Shown here in pieces: positions 16,301 through 23,963 of a stretch of DNA of 64,000 nt. The position numbers were made by a program, and so were the translations under genes. The notes below the pieces were generated by a model that saw only the letters and a program-made list of their open reading frames with translations, did no database searches and was not told where the DNA came from. The stretch comes from an uncultured Clostridia bacterium (GTDB lineage: Bacteria > Bacillota > Clostridia > Oscillospirales > Ruminococcaceae). How positions within the stretch are numbered: the stretch's first letter is position 1; each line of letters starts with the position of its first letter. Location: contig CANQHA010000004.1 of NCBI GenBank assembly GCA_947623585.1, positions 1 through 64,000 of the forward strand, read 5' to 3'.

Positions 16301-17174
16301 CCCCGATTTTGAATCGACAGAGAAGCAGGCTTATGTCGTGAACCTCACAAACGGCGGAAATAAGCCGGTCGAGTATGAAATAACCTGCGACGGCGACTTT
16401 ATTGCCATCGACGGCGAACTTAGCGGAGAATACCTTGTCAGCGAGAGCTTTGCCGTTTCGGTCGATTGGAGCAGGGTGCAAAAAGACGTCTCGGGCGAGA
16501 TAACCGTTTCATCGGGCGGAAAAGAGGTCAAAATCGCCGTCAACGCAAAGGTCGTTGACGCCGACTCAAAGCTCGTTATGACGCATTATCCCTCAAACGG
16601 CGTTATCGCGATGAACGCCGACCAATTCGCAAACAAGGGCTCGGCCGACGGAATCGGCTGGACGGTGCTTGAGGGCTACGGCAAGCAGAAGACCTCGATA
16701 AAGATGCTCGAAAGCTGGTCAAAGCCGTTCAAGCAGGGCAAGGGCCCTTGGGTCGATTACAACTTCTATATCCCCGAGGACGGCGATTATAACCTTGTCA
16801 TATATGCGGGTCAGGGCAACAACGTCTCGTTCGACGACGGGACCCACCTCAATGCGGGCTTCCAGATAGATTCCGACGATATAAACGTCGTCAACGTTCA
16901 GGGCGAGGGCTATGTTTCGTTCGTCAGCGGCGGCTGGTATTCGACCATCGAGCAGGGCGGCAGGACCGCCGAGCTGCCCTTGAGCCTCAAAAAGGGCGAG
17001 CACACCTTAAGGGTCTGGGGAATGGATCAGAACCTTGTTTTGCAGAAGTTTGTCATTCTCCCCGCCGGCGAGACCATCAAAAACTCTCTGATAGGCCCGA
17101 AGCAGACCTATAACACCGGCATAGGCGACCCCGCGCAAAAAGAAGCGGTAAGCCTCATTGTCACCGACAGATAA
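13344..17174 (+). CDS. Glycoside hydrolase family 115, xylan alpha-1,2-glucuronidase
   Basis: A 1276-residue exported enzyme. Residues 1-24 are a signal peptide. An Ig-like domain fills roughly 25-105. Two hydrophobic segments around 110-130 and 140-162 flank a basic K-L-R-K-K-G-K-G stretch, which would anchor the protein as a membrane hairpin. The GH115 part follows, with I-W-W-G-D-V-K-P near 330, G-I-F-M-N-D-E near 361 and N-Y-M-W-P-A-M-W near 398. The C-terminal GH115 accessory domains run to the end. The family removes (4-O-methyl)glucuronic acid from glucuronoxylan. The next three genes are glucuronate catabolic genes, which supports this. Surface display by an internal membrane hairpin is unusual. 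Confidence 0.88.
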   Translation: MKKLFSALAALLAAIAVSLTAFAADYEGLALSLEPDKQVYAAGEDIIITLTAENTGYMDIKDLTLSLSAPEGLPRGYKPADKNSQSLSLDLPKGGRASLKAVYSKSLASWPIIIVATTITGLLAIAAVVFKLRKKGKGAAAAAVCLAVLITSLAPSLTVFAEETAADELSCKINFDGQDIIFKAEVTYMKPVDNSPEVVLATTQSAAPIYIDPKGSAYDGLSLVAESIADDFEALVGSRPEIVESEPQSGVYITAGLLDDEAISSLGLEWDISPSNGDFKSEDWERYQIKVISEGEKTKVVVAGADKRGAIYGLFHITQDIFGVSPWIWWGDVKPEPLDSLTATAMQLETVSKRPSVNFRGIFMNDENPCLNGFADSHFGGLNYMFYDKIFELILRLKGNYMWPAMWSNNFSNDGMEGVSGKFAELEKQYHHKLGGLMYCDQPGNENVSNDMPKTNINADHSLVLGPGEYPMTLANAVLADRYGITVGASHHEPMARSGGEWGALQGYWGSTITYKDPELSSSADQKVWNYLLNPNNLEAFWSDAIYRNGSFDNLFTIGMRGENDSALVDAAGNTLSTKENIELLKAVLRAQSKILEEHGLEDAPSLIAIYKEVENCWYGGSRNDPKAALGKGLRDDPDVKELLGADTNRIVMLCEDNNGYLRTLPELDEKEKFNWGLYYHFDYVGSPKTSMWINTMPLQRTWENLTTAYEYGVDDAWIVNVGDLRPMELPISYFMDLAYDFEKYGTSSPNNCDDYLVKWAKEQFAAEPALSDEDIKTIADLLFDYTWINGNCKPETLKSSGDCSYSLLHYNEAAEMLKLIDSIIERADALKDKIGEDSECYIPYYQLVYYPAVASANVARIQIMSGLNTLYTTRKSTLANTYADLVEEYLAYDEELTEGYSSLGEDLNGLNKWYGMMIASPDYCKKYNDPILGSVTAQAHMNYQSWNGESAVKITSQRVEPEEGALLIVDIPGERRGFKAGSAVLPDFESTEKQAYVVNLTNGGNKPVEYEITCDGDFIAIDGELSGEYLVSESFAVSVDWSRVQKDVSGEITVSSGGKEVKIAVNAKVVDADSKLVMTHYPSNGVIAMNADQFANKGSADGIGWTVLEGYGKQKTSIKMLESWSKPFKQGKGPWVDYNFYIPEDGDYNLVIYAGQGNNVSFDDGTHLNAGFQIDSDDINVVNVQGEGYVSFVSGGWYSTIEQGGRTAELPLSLKKGEHTLRVWGMDQNLVLQKFVILPAGETIKNSLIGPKQTYNTGIGDPAQKEAVSLIVTDR

Positions 17175-17179
17175 ATTTT

Positions 17180-17212
17180 GCCCCGCCGCGCAAAAAACGG
17201 CGGGGCGTTTTA
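17180..17212 (+). terminator. Intrinsic terminator after GH115
   Basis: A perfect nine-base-pair stem GCCCCGCCG/CGGCGGGGC with a short A-rich loop and a TTTT tail, six bases after the stop codon. Confidence 0.85.
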
Positions 17213-17280
17213 CGTCCCGGGGCGCTCATCGTTCGGAACGATTCTGACGTTCCGACCTCTGACTTCTGTCCTCTTTTCTG

Positions 17281-17309
17281 TTGACTGCGCGCCGAGGTTG
17301 TGATATAAT
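17281..17309 (+). promoter_or_regulatory. Promoter of the uronate catabolic operon
   Basis: TTGACT and TATAAT with a 17-base spacer, 41 bases before the start at 17350. It drives the aldolase, kinase and isomerase genes. Confidence 0.88.
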
Positions 17310-17349
17310 CATTCCGAATAAATTTCATTTTAAAAGAGGAGATTTTATT

Positions 17350-18321
17350 ATGGACATGAAAAAATTTACAGAGCAGCTCGAATGTACCGGAATAGTGCCG
17401 GTCATCAAGCTCGAAAATACCGACGACGCCGTAAACCTCGCAAAAGCGCTTTATGACGGCGGTATTCGCTGCGCCGAAGTGACTTTTCGCGCCGAGGGAG
17501 CCGACAAGGTCATCGCTCAGATGGTCAAGGCTTACCCCGATATGCTCGTCGGCGCGGGGACCGTTCTCACTGTCGATCAGTGCGACAGGGCGATAGAGGC
17601 CGGCGCAAAATTCTGCGTCGCTCCGGGGCTCAACCCAAAAGTCGTTAAGCACTGCCTCGATAAAGGCGTGCCGTTCGTTCCCGGGGTCGCCAACGGCTCG
17701 CAGATCGAACAGGCCATGGAGCTCGGGCTTGATTTCGTGAAATTCTTCCCCGCCGAGCAGGCAGGCGGCCTCGCCTATATCAAGGCGATATCCGCGCCCT
17801 ATTCCTCAATGAGATTCATGCCGACCGGCGGCGTAAACGAGCAGAACCTCAACACCTATCTCTCGTTCAAAAAGGTCGTCTGCTGCGGCGGAAGCTGGAT
17901 AGTTCCCGACAAGCTGGTAAAGGCCGGCAAGTGGGACGAGATCACTTCGCTTTGCCGCTCGGCGGTCACCAAAATGCTCGACTTCTCGCTTGCGCACATC
18001 GGGCTCAACTGCCAAAGCGAGGACGAGGCCAAAGCCGCTTCTGGCGCTTTCTCAAACATCTTCGGCTGGGAGCAGAAGATCGGCAACAGCAGCGTATTTT
18101 CGGGCAGCGCGATAGAATGTATGAAAGCCCCGGGGCGAGGCGAAAAGGGCCACATCGCAGTCGCCGCAAACAGCGTTCGCCGCGCGGTCTATCAGCTTGA
18201 ATGTATGGGCTTCGAGTCGGATATGTCCTCGGCAAAATATGACGCCGACGGCAGAATGACCGCTATATATCTCAAAAACGAGATAGGCGGCTTCGCGATA
18301 CACCTTGTTGAAAGAAAATAA
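17350..18321 (+). CDS. KDPG/KHG aldolase fused to a VOC (glyoxalase-like) domain
   Basis: A 323-residue protein with AGAGGAG before ATG at 17350. Residues 1-205 are the class I aldolase that splits 2-keto-3-deoxy-6-phosphogluconate into pyruvate and glyceraldehyde 3-phosphate. E in R-C-A-E-V-T-F-R, the phosphate loop P-T-G-G-V and the Schiff-base Lys in F-V-K-F-F-P-A-E are all present. Residues 210-323 form an extra domain resembling the vicinal oxygen chelate/glyoxalase fold (F-S-L-A-H-I-G-L-N ... G-F-A-I-H-L-V-E), absent from ordinary Eda at about 210 residues. It is first in the operon with kdgK and uxaC. The VOC domain's role is unknown. Confidence 0.88.
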   Translation: MDMKKFTEQLECTGIVPVIKLENTDDAVNLAKALYDGGIRCAEVTFRAEGADKVIAQMVKAYPDMLVGAGTVLTVDQCDRAIEAGAKFCVAPGLNPKVVKHCLDKGVPFVPGVANGSQIEQAMELGLDFVKFFPAEQAGGLAYIKAISAPYSSMRFMPTGGVNEQNLNTYLSFKKVVCCGGSWIVPDKLVKAGKWDEITSLCRSAVTKMLDFSLAHIGLNCQSEDEAKAASGAFSNIFGWEQKIGNSSVFSGSAIECMKAPGRGEKGHIAVAANSVRRAVYQLECMGFESDMSSAKYDADGRMTAIYLKNEIGGFAIHLVERK

Positions 18322-18339
18322 TTGTAAAGGAGCTTACAT

Positions 18340-19371
18340 ATGGCAAAGGTAGTAACAATGGGCGAGATAATGCTTCGGCTCTCGACCCCGAACAACGAAA
18401 AATTCATTCAGGCCGACGAATTTGACATCAACTACGGCGGCGGCGAGGCAAACGTCGCGGTGTCGCTTGCAAATTACGGCCACGATTCCGAATTCGTCAC
18501 CGCCGTCCCCGAAAACCCCATCGGCGACTGCGCGATAGCCGCGCTGAGAAAATACGGCGTTTCAACAAAGCACATCGCAAAGTGCGGCGAGCGTCTCGGA
18601 ATCTATTTTCTTGAGACCGGCGCGGCGATGAGGGCTTCAAACGTCGTATACGACAGGGCGCACTCCTCGATAGCGACCGCCTCCCCCGAAGAATTCGACT
18701 TCGACGATATCTTTAAAGACGCCGACTGGTTTCACTTCACCGGCATCACCCCCGCCATCTCCGATTCCGCCGCCGAGCTGACCGAGATCGCCCTTAAAGC
18801 CGCAAAAAAACACGGCGTGACCGTCTCGTGCGACCTCAATTTCCGCAAAAAGCTCTGGAGCTCGGAAAAGGCGCAGAGGGTCATGACCAACCTGATGAAA
18901 TACGTTGACGTCTGCATCGGAAACGAGGAGGACGCCGAAAAGGTGCTCGGCTTCAAGCCCGGAAACACCGACGTTACAAAGGGCGAGCTCGAGCTTTCGG
19001 GCTATGTCGATATCTTCAACCAAATGGCGGATAAATTCGGCTTTAAGTATATAATCTCATCGCTGAGAGAAAGCCATTCCGCTTCAAACAACGACTGGTC
19101 GGCCTGCATTATGGACGGCCAGACCCGCGAGTTCTATCATTCGAGAAAGTATAACATCAACCCGATAGTCGATCGCGTCGGAGGGGGAGATTCCTTCGCG
19201 GGCGGGCTTATCTGCGGGCTTTTGGACGGCAAGGATTTCAAGGCTTCGCTCGAATTCGCCGTCGCCGCCTCCGCCCTCAAGCACACCATTCCCGGGGACT
19301 TCAACCTTGTCACCCGAAAGGACGTTGAAACGCTCGCCGGAGGAGACGCTTCGGGCCGCGTTCAGAGATGA
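18340..19371 (+). CDS. kdgK: 2-keto-3-deoxygluconate kinase (PfkB family)
   Basis: A 343-residue ribokinase/PfkB-family kinase with AAGGAG upstream. The N-terminal G-G-G-E-A-N-V-A-V-S-L-A motif binds sugar, and V-D-R-V-G-G-G-D-S-F-A-G-G near residue 281 carries the catalytic Asp and anion hole. Its place between KDPG aldolase and glucuronate isomerase, 18 and 13 bases away, points to 2-keto-3-deoxygluconate as substrate, giving KDPG for the aldolase. The specific substrate is inferred from context. Confidence 0.88.
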   Translation: MAKVVTMGEIMLRLSTPNNEKFIQADEFDINYGGGEANVAVSLANYGHDSEFVTAVPENPIGDCAIAALRKYGVSTKHIAKCGERLGIYFLETGAAMRASNVVYDRAHSSIATASPEEFDFDDIFKDADWFHFTGITPAISDSAAELTEIALKAAKKHGVTVSCDLNFRKKLWSSEKAQRVMTNLMKYVDVCIGNEEDAEKVLGFKPGNTDVTKGELELSGYVDIFNQMADKFGFKYIISSLRESHSASNNDWSACIMDGQTREFYHSRKYNINPIVDRVGGGDSFAGGLICGLLDGKDFKASLEFAVAASALKHTIPGDFNLVTRKDVETLAGGDASGRVQR

Positions 19372-19384
19372 GTGAGGAAAAGCT

Positions 19385-20779
19385 ATGAAAAAATTCATGG
19401 ACGATGATTTCGTTTTGAAAAACGAGACCGCAAAAAAGCTCTATCACGGCTATGCAAAGGATATGCCGATCTTCGATTTTCACTGCCACCTCAGCGTCGA
19501 GGAGATATATAACGACAAAAAATTCTCCTCGATAACCGAGGCTTGGCTCGGCGGAGACCACTATAAATGGCGCCTTTTGCGAGAAATGGGCGTCGAGGAA
19601 AAATATATCACCGGCGACGGCGGCGACTATGAAAAATTCCTAAAATACGCCGAGGTCATGCCTTATGCTGTCGGAAACCCGATTTTTCACTGGACCCACC
19701 TTGAGCTTCGCCGCTATTTCGGCATAAACGATATCCTCTCGCCGAAAACCGCCGAGAAGATATATAATCTGTGCAACGAAAAGCTCAAGACCCTTACCGC
19801 CCGCAAGATGATAACCGAAAGCAACGTCAAAAAGCTGTTCACCACCGACGATCCCGTCGATGATCTTCGCTTCCACAAGCTGCTCAAAGAGGATCCCTCT
19901 TTCAACATCGAGGTCGGACCCGCGTTCAGACCCGACAAGGCGATAAACATCGAGCAGCCGGCATTTAGGCCCTATATCTCCAAGCTGTCCGAGGTCTCGG
20001 GCGTTGAGATAAACGGCGCCGAAAGCCTTTTGAAAGCCCTTACAAAGCGCGTCGATTACTTCGACGAAACGGGCTGCGTCTGCTCCGACCACGCGCTCGA
20101 CAACGTTATGTATCTCCCCTCGAGCGACGAGGAGGTCGATAATATCGTCAAAAAGGCCCTTGCGGGAGAAGCTCTTTCGCACGAGGAGATCGAACGGTAC
20201 AAAGGCTGGCTTCTTGTCCGCCTCGGCAGAGAATATTCAAAGCGCGGCTGGGTCCAGCAGTATCACATCGGAGCACTCAGAAACAACTCCGAGCGCCGCC
20301 TGCGCCTTTTGGGACCCGACACCGGCTTTGACGCCATCGACGACCATGTTTTTGCAAAAAAGCTCTCGATGCTTCTTGACGCGCTCGACAGTACCGACGA
20401 GCTTCCGAAGACTATCCTTTACTGCCTCAACCCGCGTGACAACGAGGTTTTGGCCGCGCTCATGAACTGCTTCCAGCAAGCCGGCGTGGTCGGAAAGATA
20501 CAGTTTGGCTCGGCGTGGTGGTTCAACGACCAAAAGGACGGCATGGAGCGCCAGCTTACCGCGCTTTCGCAGGTCGGGCTTTTAAGCAAATTCGTCGGAA
20601 TGCTGACCGACAGCCGCAGCTTCCTCTCCTATACCCGCCACGAATATTTCAGGCGAATCCTCTGCAATATGCTCGGAACGCTCATCGAGGAGGGCGAATA
20701 TCCCGACGATATCGAATTCGTCGGCGAGATAGTCAGAGACATCTGCTATAACAACGCGATAAAATATTTCTCAAAATAA
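19385..20779 (+). CDS. uxaC: Glucuronate isomerase
   Basis: A 464-residue protein, normal length for UxaC. F-D-F-H-C-H-L-S near residue 31 is the amidohydrolase-fold metal site, and N-P-R-D-N-E and T-D-S-R-S-F-L-S-Y-T-R-H-E-Y-F-R-R near the end are family hallmarks. It converts D-glucuronate to D-fructuronate, or galacturonate to tagaturonate. It is last in the operon. The next steps (fructuronate reductase, mannonate dehydratase) are not in this window. Confidence 0.93.
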   Translation: MKKFMDDDFVLKNETAKKLYHGYAKDMPIFDFHCHLSVEEIYNDKKFSSITEAWLGGDHYKWRLLREMGVEEKYITGDGGDYEKFLKYAEVMPYAVGNPIFHWTHLELRRYFGINDILSPKTAEKIYNLCNEKLKTLTARKMITESNVKKLFTTDDPVDDLRFHKLLKEDPSFNIEVGPAFRPDKAINIEQPAFRPYISKLSEVSGVEINGAESLLKALTKRVDYFDETGCVCSDHALDNVMYLPSSDEEVDNIVKKALAGEALSHEEIERYKGWLLVRLGREYSKRGWVQQYHIGALRNNSERRLRLLGPDTGFDAIDDHVFAKKLSMLLDALDSTDELPKTILYCLNPRDNEVLAALMNCFQQAGVVGKIQFGSAWWFNDQKDGMERQLTALSQVGLLSKFVGMLTDSRSFLSYTRHEYFRRILCNMLGTLIEEGEYPDDIEFVGEIVRDICYNNAIKYFSK

Positions 20780-20788
20780 CGGTTTTGA

Positions 20789-20821
20789 GCGACGCGGTCG
20801 AAAAGGCCGCGCCGTTTTTTT
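20789..20821 (+). terminator. Terminator of the uronate operon
   Basis: Hairpin GACGCGGTC/GGCCGCGCC with one mismatch and a GAAAA loop, followed by seven T. Confidence 0.75.
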
Positions 20822-20877
20822 GACGAATTCTCCAAGGCTTTCGCCGGTAAAAAAATCTATTCTGTATAAAATTCCTC

Positions 20878-20906
20878 TTGATTTATCCTTTTTGCTGGGA
20901 TATAAT
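20878..20906 (+). promoter_or_regulatory. Promoter of typA
   Basis: TTGATT and TATAAT with a 17-base spacer, 41 bases before the TTG start at 20948. Confidence 0.85.
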
Positions 20907-20947
20907 ACTACTTTGGAAAATTATGAATCAGGAAAAGAGGAAAACCC

Positions 20948-22768
20948 TTGATAAGAAACGATTTACGAAACATAGCGATCATTGCGCACGTCGATCACGG
21001 AAAGACCACCCTTGTTGACGGAATGCTCAAGCAAAGCGGAGCTTTTCGCCAGAATCAGGTCGTCAGCGAGAGAGTCATGGACTCTAACGACATCGAGCGC
21101 GAGCGCGGAATAACTATCCTCGCAAAAAACACCTCGGTTATCTATAAGGACGTGAAGATAAACATCGTCGATACCCCGGGCCACGCCGATTTCGGCGGCG
21201 AGGTCGAAAGAATACTCAAAATGGTCGACGGCGTTATTCTTTTGGTAGATGCCGCCGAGGGCCCGATGCCGCAGACCCGATTCGTCTTGCAGCACGCCCT
21301 TGAGCTTGGGCACCGCGTCATCATCGTCATCAACAAAATCGACCGCCCCGACGCAAGAATAGCCGAGGTCATCGACGAATGTTATGAGCTTTTGATGGAC
21401 CTCGGAGCGACCGACGAGCAGCTCGATTCGCCGATACTTTTCTGCTCGGGAAGAGACGGCACCGCCTCTGAGGACGAGCATACGGCCGGAACCGACCTCA
21501 CGCCGCTTTTCGACCGAATCCTCGAATATATCCCCGCGCCCGAGGGCGACCCCGAAATGCCGCTTCAGATGCTTGTCAGCTCGATAGACTATAACGACTA
21601 TGTCGGAAGAATAGCCATCGGAAAGGTCGAGCGCGGCTCCGTCAAGGTCAATCAGGAGGTCATGATAGGCGACTTCCACCACACCAAAAAGGAATACCGC
21701 GGAAAAATCGTCACGCTATATCAGATAAACGGCCTTGAGCGCACCCCCGCCGAGACCGCTACCGTCGGCGACATCGTTTGCATAAGCGGTATCGAGAACA
21801 TAACGATAGGCGACACTATCTGCGATTGGCAGAATTTCGAGCCGCTTCCGTTCGTTAAAATAAGCGAGCCGACCGTTGAGATGACCTTCTCGGTAAACGA
21901 TTCTCCATTTGCGGGCCGAGAGGGCAAATACGTCACCTCGCGCCACCTCCGCGAGCGCCTTTTCAAAGAGCTTTTAAAGGACGTTTCGCTCAGAGTTTCG
22001 GAGACCGATTCGACCGATTCCTTCAAGGTCGCCGGGCGAGGAGAGATGCACCTTTCGATACTCATCGAAAATATGCGCCGCGAGGGATATGAGCTCGGCG
22101 TTTCGACCCCGCGAGTGCTTTATAAAGAGGTCGAGGGCAAGCTGTGCGAGCCTATTGAGGAGCTTGTCGTCGATGTTCCCGAAACGTCGGTCGGCGCTGT
22201 GATGGAGAAAATGGGCGTTCGCAAGGGCGAGATGATCTCGATGAACCCCATGGGCTCGCGAATGAGAGTTGTTTTCCATGTTCCGGCAAGAGGTCTTTTC
22301 GGCTATCGCAACGAGTTTCTGACCGACACCAAGGGCGAGGGCATCATGAGCTCGGTGTTCCACGGCTATGAGCCCTATAAGGGAGATATTCCCCGCCGCT
22401 CGAACGGCTCGCTTGTTGCCTTTGAGGCGGGCGAAGCGGTCACCTACGGGCTTTATAACGCTCAGGAGCGCGGCGCGCTGTTCATCGGCGCGGGCGTTCA
22501 GGTCTATGAGGGCATGATAGTCGGCGTTTCGCCCAAGCCCGGCGACCTTGTTGTTAATGTCTGCAAGAAAAAGCATCTTACAAACACCCGCGCAAGCGGC
22601 TCTGACGACGCTTTAAGGCTTATTCCTCCGAAAATTTTAAGCCTTGAGGACAGCCTTGAATTCATCGCCGACGACGAGCTCGTCGAGGTCACCCCGAAAA
22701 ACATAAGGCTCAGAAAAAAGACACTCTCAAACGTTCAGCGCGCCAAGGACAATTCAAAGCTGAAATAA
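20948..22768 (+). CDS. typA: Ribosome-associated translational GTPase TypA/BipA
   Basis: A 606-residue GTPase of full family length. The G1 motif [10 protein letters not shown] is near residue 12, G3 is [10 protein letters not shown], and G4 is N-K-I-D. EF-G-like domains III and V and the TypA-specific C-terminal domain follow. It acts on the 70S ribosome in stress and ribosome assembly. The start is TTG, seven bases after AAGAGG; the protein start [10 protein letters not shown] matches the family. It is monocistronic with its own promoter and terminator. Confidence 0.95.
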   Translation: MIRNDLRNIAIIAHVDHGKTTLVDGMLKQSGAFRQNQVVSERVMDSNDIERERGITILAKNTSVIYKDVKINIVDTPGHADFGGEVERILKMVDGVILLVDAAEGPMPQTRFVLQHALELGHRVIIVINKIDRPDARIAEVIDECYELLMDLGATDEQLDSPILFCSGRDGTASEDEHTAGTDLTPLFDRILEYIPAPEGDPEMPLQMLVSSIDYNDYVGRIAIGKVERGSVKVNQEVMIGDFHHTKKEYRGKIVTLYQINGLERTPAETATVGDIVCISGIENITIGDTICDWQNFEPLPFVKISEPTVEMTFSVNDSPFAGREGKYVTSRHLRERLFKELLKDVSLRVSETDSTDSFKVAGRGEMHLSILIENMRREGYELGVSTPRVLYKEVEGKLCEPIEELVVDVPETSVGAVMEKMGVRKGEMISMNPMGSRMRVVFHVPARGLFGYRNEFLTDTKGEGIMSSVFHGYEPYKGDIPRRSNGSLVAFEAGEAVTYGLYNAQERGALFIGAGVQVYEGMIVGVSPKPGDLVVNVCKKKHLTNTRASGSDDALRLIPPKILSLEDSLEFIADDELVEVTPKNIRLRKKTLSNVQRAKDNSKLK

Positions 22769-22777
22769 TAAAAAATC

Positions 22778-22812
22778 AAGCGCCCCGAAACGAAGTTCGA
22801 GGCGCTTTTTTG
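22778..22812 (+). terminator. Terminator of typA
   Basis: A stem of AAGCGCC plus CGAA with the matching TTCG/GGCGCTT, one mismatch, followed by six T. Confidence 0.8.
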
Positions 22813-22815
22813 CGC

Positions 22816-22844
22816 AAAAACAAAACCCGCCTAATAAAGGCGGG
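22816..22844 (-). terminator. Terminator of the small lipoprotein gene
   Basis: On the minus strand, GCCCGCC/GGCGGG with a TTTATTA loop is followed by TTTTGTTTTT. It lies back-to-back with the typA terminator. Confidence 0.8.
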
Positions 22845-22869
22845 CGCTTTGTTTTGGTTTTACCGGCTA

Positions 22870-23274
22870 TCAGTCAACAGCAACATCGCCGAAGTTATAG
22901 GTGGTGTTGGCGCCGTTGATCTCGGGAAGATCGACGAGCTGAACGAAAGCGTTGTCGTTTGCAAGATATCCGCCGAAGTTCTCGATAAGAGTTCCGTCAG
23001 CAGGAGTGAAGTCGATGATGAAGGAGTTCTCTTCAGGATCGTTTACGGCAACGGAGAAGGTTCCGGTAACGGTGGTCTCGACTCCGGCAAAGGTGAACTT
23101 GATGGTAAGGGTGCCGCTGTTGGCCGCTGCGTCATATCCGGTAAACTCGGCCTTGTAAGTGCCCGAGTCGCTGGAATAGATTCCGGAAGGAGCGACAAGC
23201 TCGGTTCCGCCGCAGGCAGTGAGAACAGCCATTGCCATGACAAGAACAAGTGCCAATGAAATAATTTTTTTCAT
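22870..23274 (-). CDS. Small secreted lipoprotein, unknown function
   Basis: A 134-residue protein. Residues 1-20 are a lipoprotein signal peptide with lipobox L-T-A-C, so it would be anchored to the outer face of the membrane. The rest is a single Gly/Thr-rich beta domain (Y-K-A-E-F-T-G-Y ... G-T-L-T-I-K-F-T-F-A-G) of lipocalin or Ig-like look, with no catalytic motif. It is monocistronic, with a consensus promoter and a strong terminator, implying high expression. Confidence 0.78.
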   Translation of the reverse strand: MKKIISLALVLVMAMAVLTACGGTELVAPSGIYSSDSGTYKAEFTGYDAAANSGTLTIKFTFAGVETTVTGTFSVAVNDPEENSFIIDFTPADGTLIENFGGYLANDNAFVQLVDLPEINGANTTYNFGDVAVD

Positions 23275-23325
23275 GATAAATTATCCCCCGATAGAAATAA
23301 TAGTCGATTTAAAATCGCTGGTACA

Positions 23326-23354
23326 ATTATAAACCCAATGAAAATACTTGTCAA
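23326..23354 (-). promoter_or_regulatory. Consensus promoter of the small lipoprotein gene
   Basis: TTGACA and TATAAT with a 17-base spacer on the minus strand, 52 bases before the start at 23274. Confidence 0.9.
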
Positions 23355-23523
23355 TAAATTGTTGCGTGCTTCAACTCAACATTGTGACAAATGCACAGTT
23401 TTTACCCCGCCTTTTGGGCGATTTACCCACTAAAATAACTCATCTTCGCCCGACTGTTTTGACCCGAGGTTTCGGCGCGGCCGTTTTTCGACATCTATCT
23501 TAAAGCGGACGTGCTATTATTTA

Positions 23524-23955
23524 TCAGGTCAGCTTGTCGGCAAACTCGGTCACAAAGTGCTTTATTATGTTTCGCCGCGTAACGATGCCGATATATGCGC
23601 CGTCGTCGTCGGTCACCGGAACGAAGTTCTGGTTCATCGCAAGGCGGATAAGCTCGTCGCGCCCTGCGGTTATCCTTGCGCAGTGATAAGGGCGGGGGCG
23701 GTTTCGGTTCAGAATGTCCTTCAGCTTAAGCTCCTCGGCGCCGACCATCGAAACGCCGGCCTCGCCGCCGTGGTCGAGCATATACCACAAAAAATCCCCC
23801 TCGCCGACGACGTTGATATATTTTCCGTCGCGGGAAATGACCGGTATCCTCGAATATCCGTGAGCCCGCATTTTTTCAAGCGCCTGTCTTAGGGTATAGT
23901 CGTCGAAAAGATAGGCGGTCTCGCTTTTGGGTATCAAAAAATAGGCAATATTCAT
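23524..23955 (-). CDS. CBS-domain pair protein
   Basis: A 143-residue protein made of two CBS motifs (about residues 8-65 and 80-140; M-R-A-H-G-Y-S-R-I-P-V-I and M-N-Q-N-F-V-P-V-T-D-D-D-G are the core strands). Such stand-alone pairs bind adenine nucleotides and often sense energy state. No effector domain is attached. The gene starts eight bases after the VanY-like peptidase gene on the same strand, so the two probably share a transcript. Confidence 0.88.
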   Translation of the reverse strand: MNIAYFLIPKSETAYLFDDYTLRQALEKMRAHGYSRIPVISRDGKYINVVGEGDFLWYMLDHGGEAGVSMVGAEELKLKDILNRNRPRPYHCARITAGRDELIRLAMNQNFVPVTDDDGAYIGIVTRRNIIKHFVTEFADKLT

Positions 23956-23963
23956 GCTTCACC

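Noticed and set aside
20963-21682. 239-residue minus-strand open frame
   Set aside because: Shadow of typA on the opposite strand.
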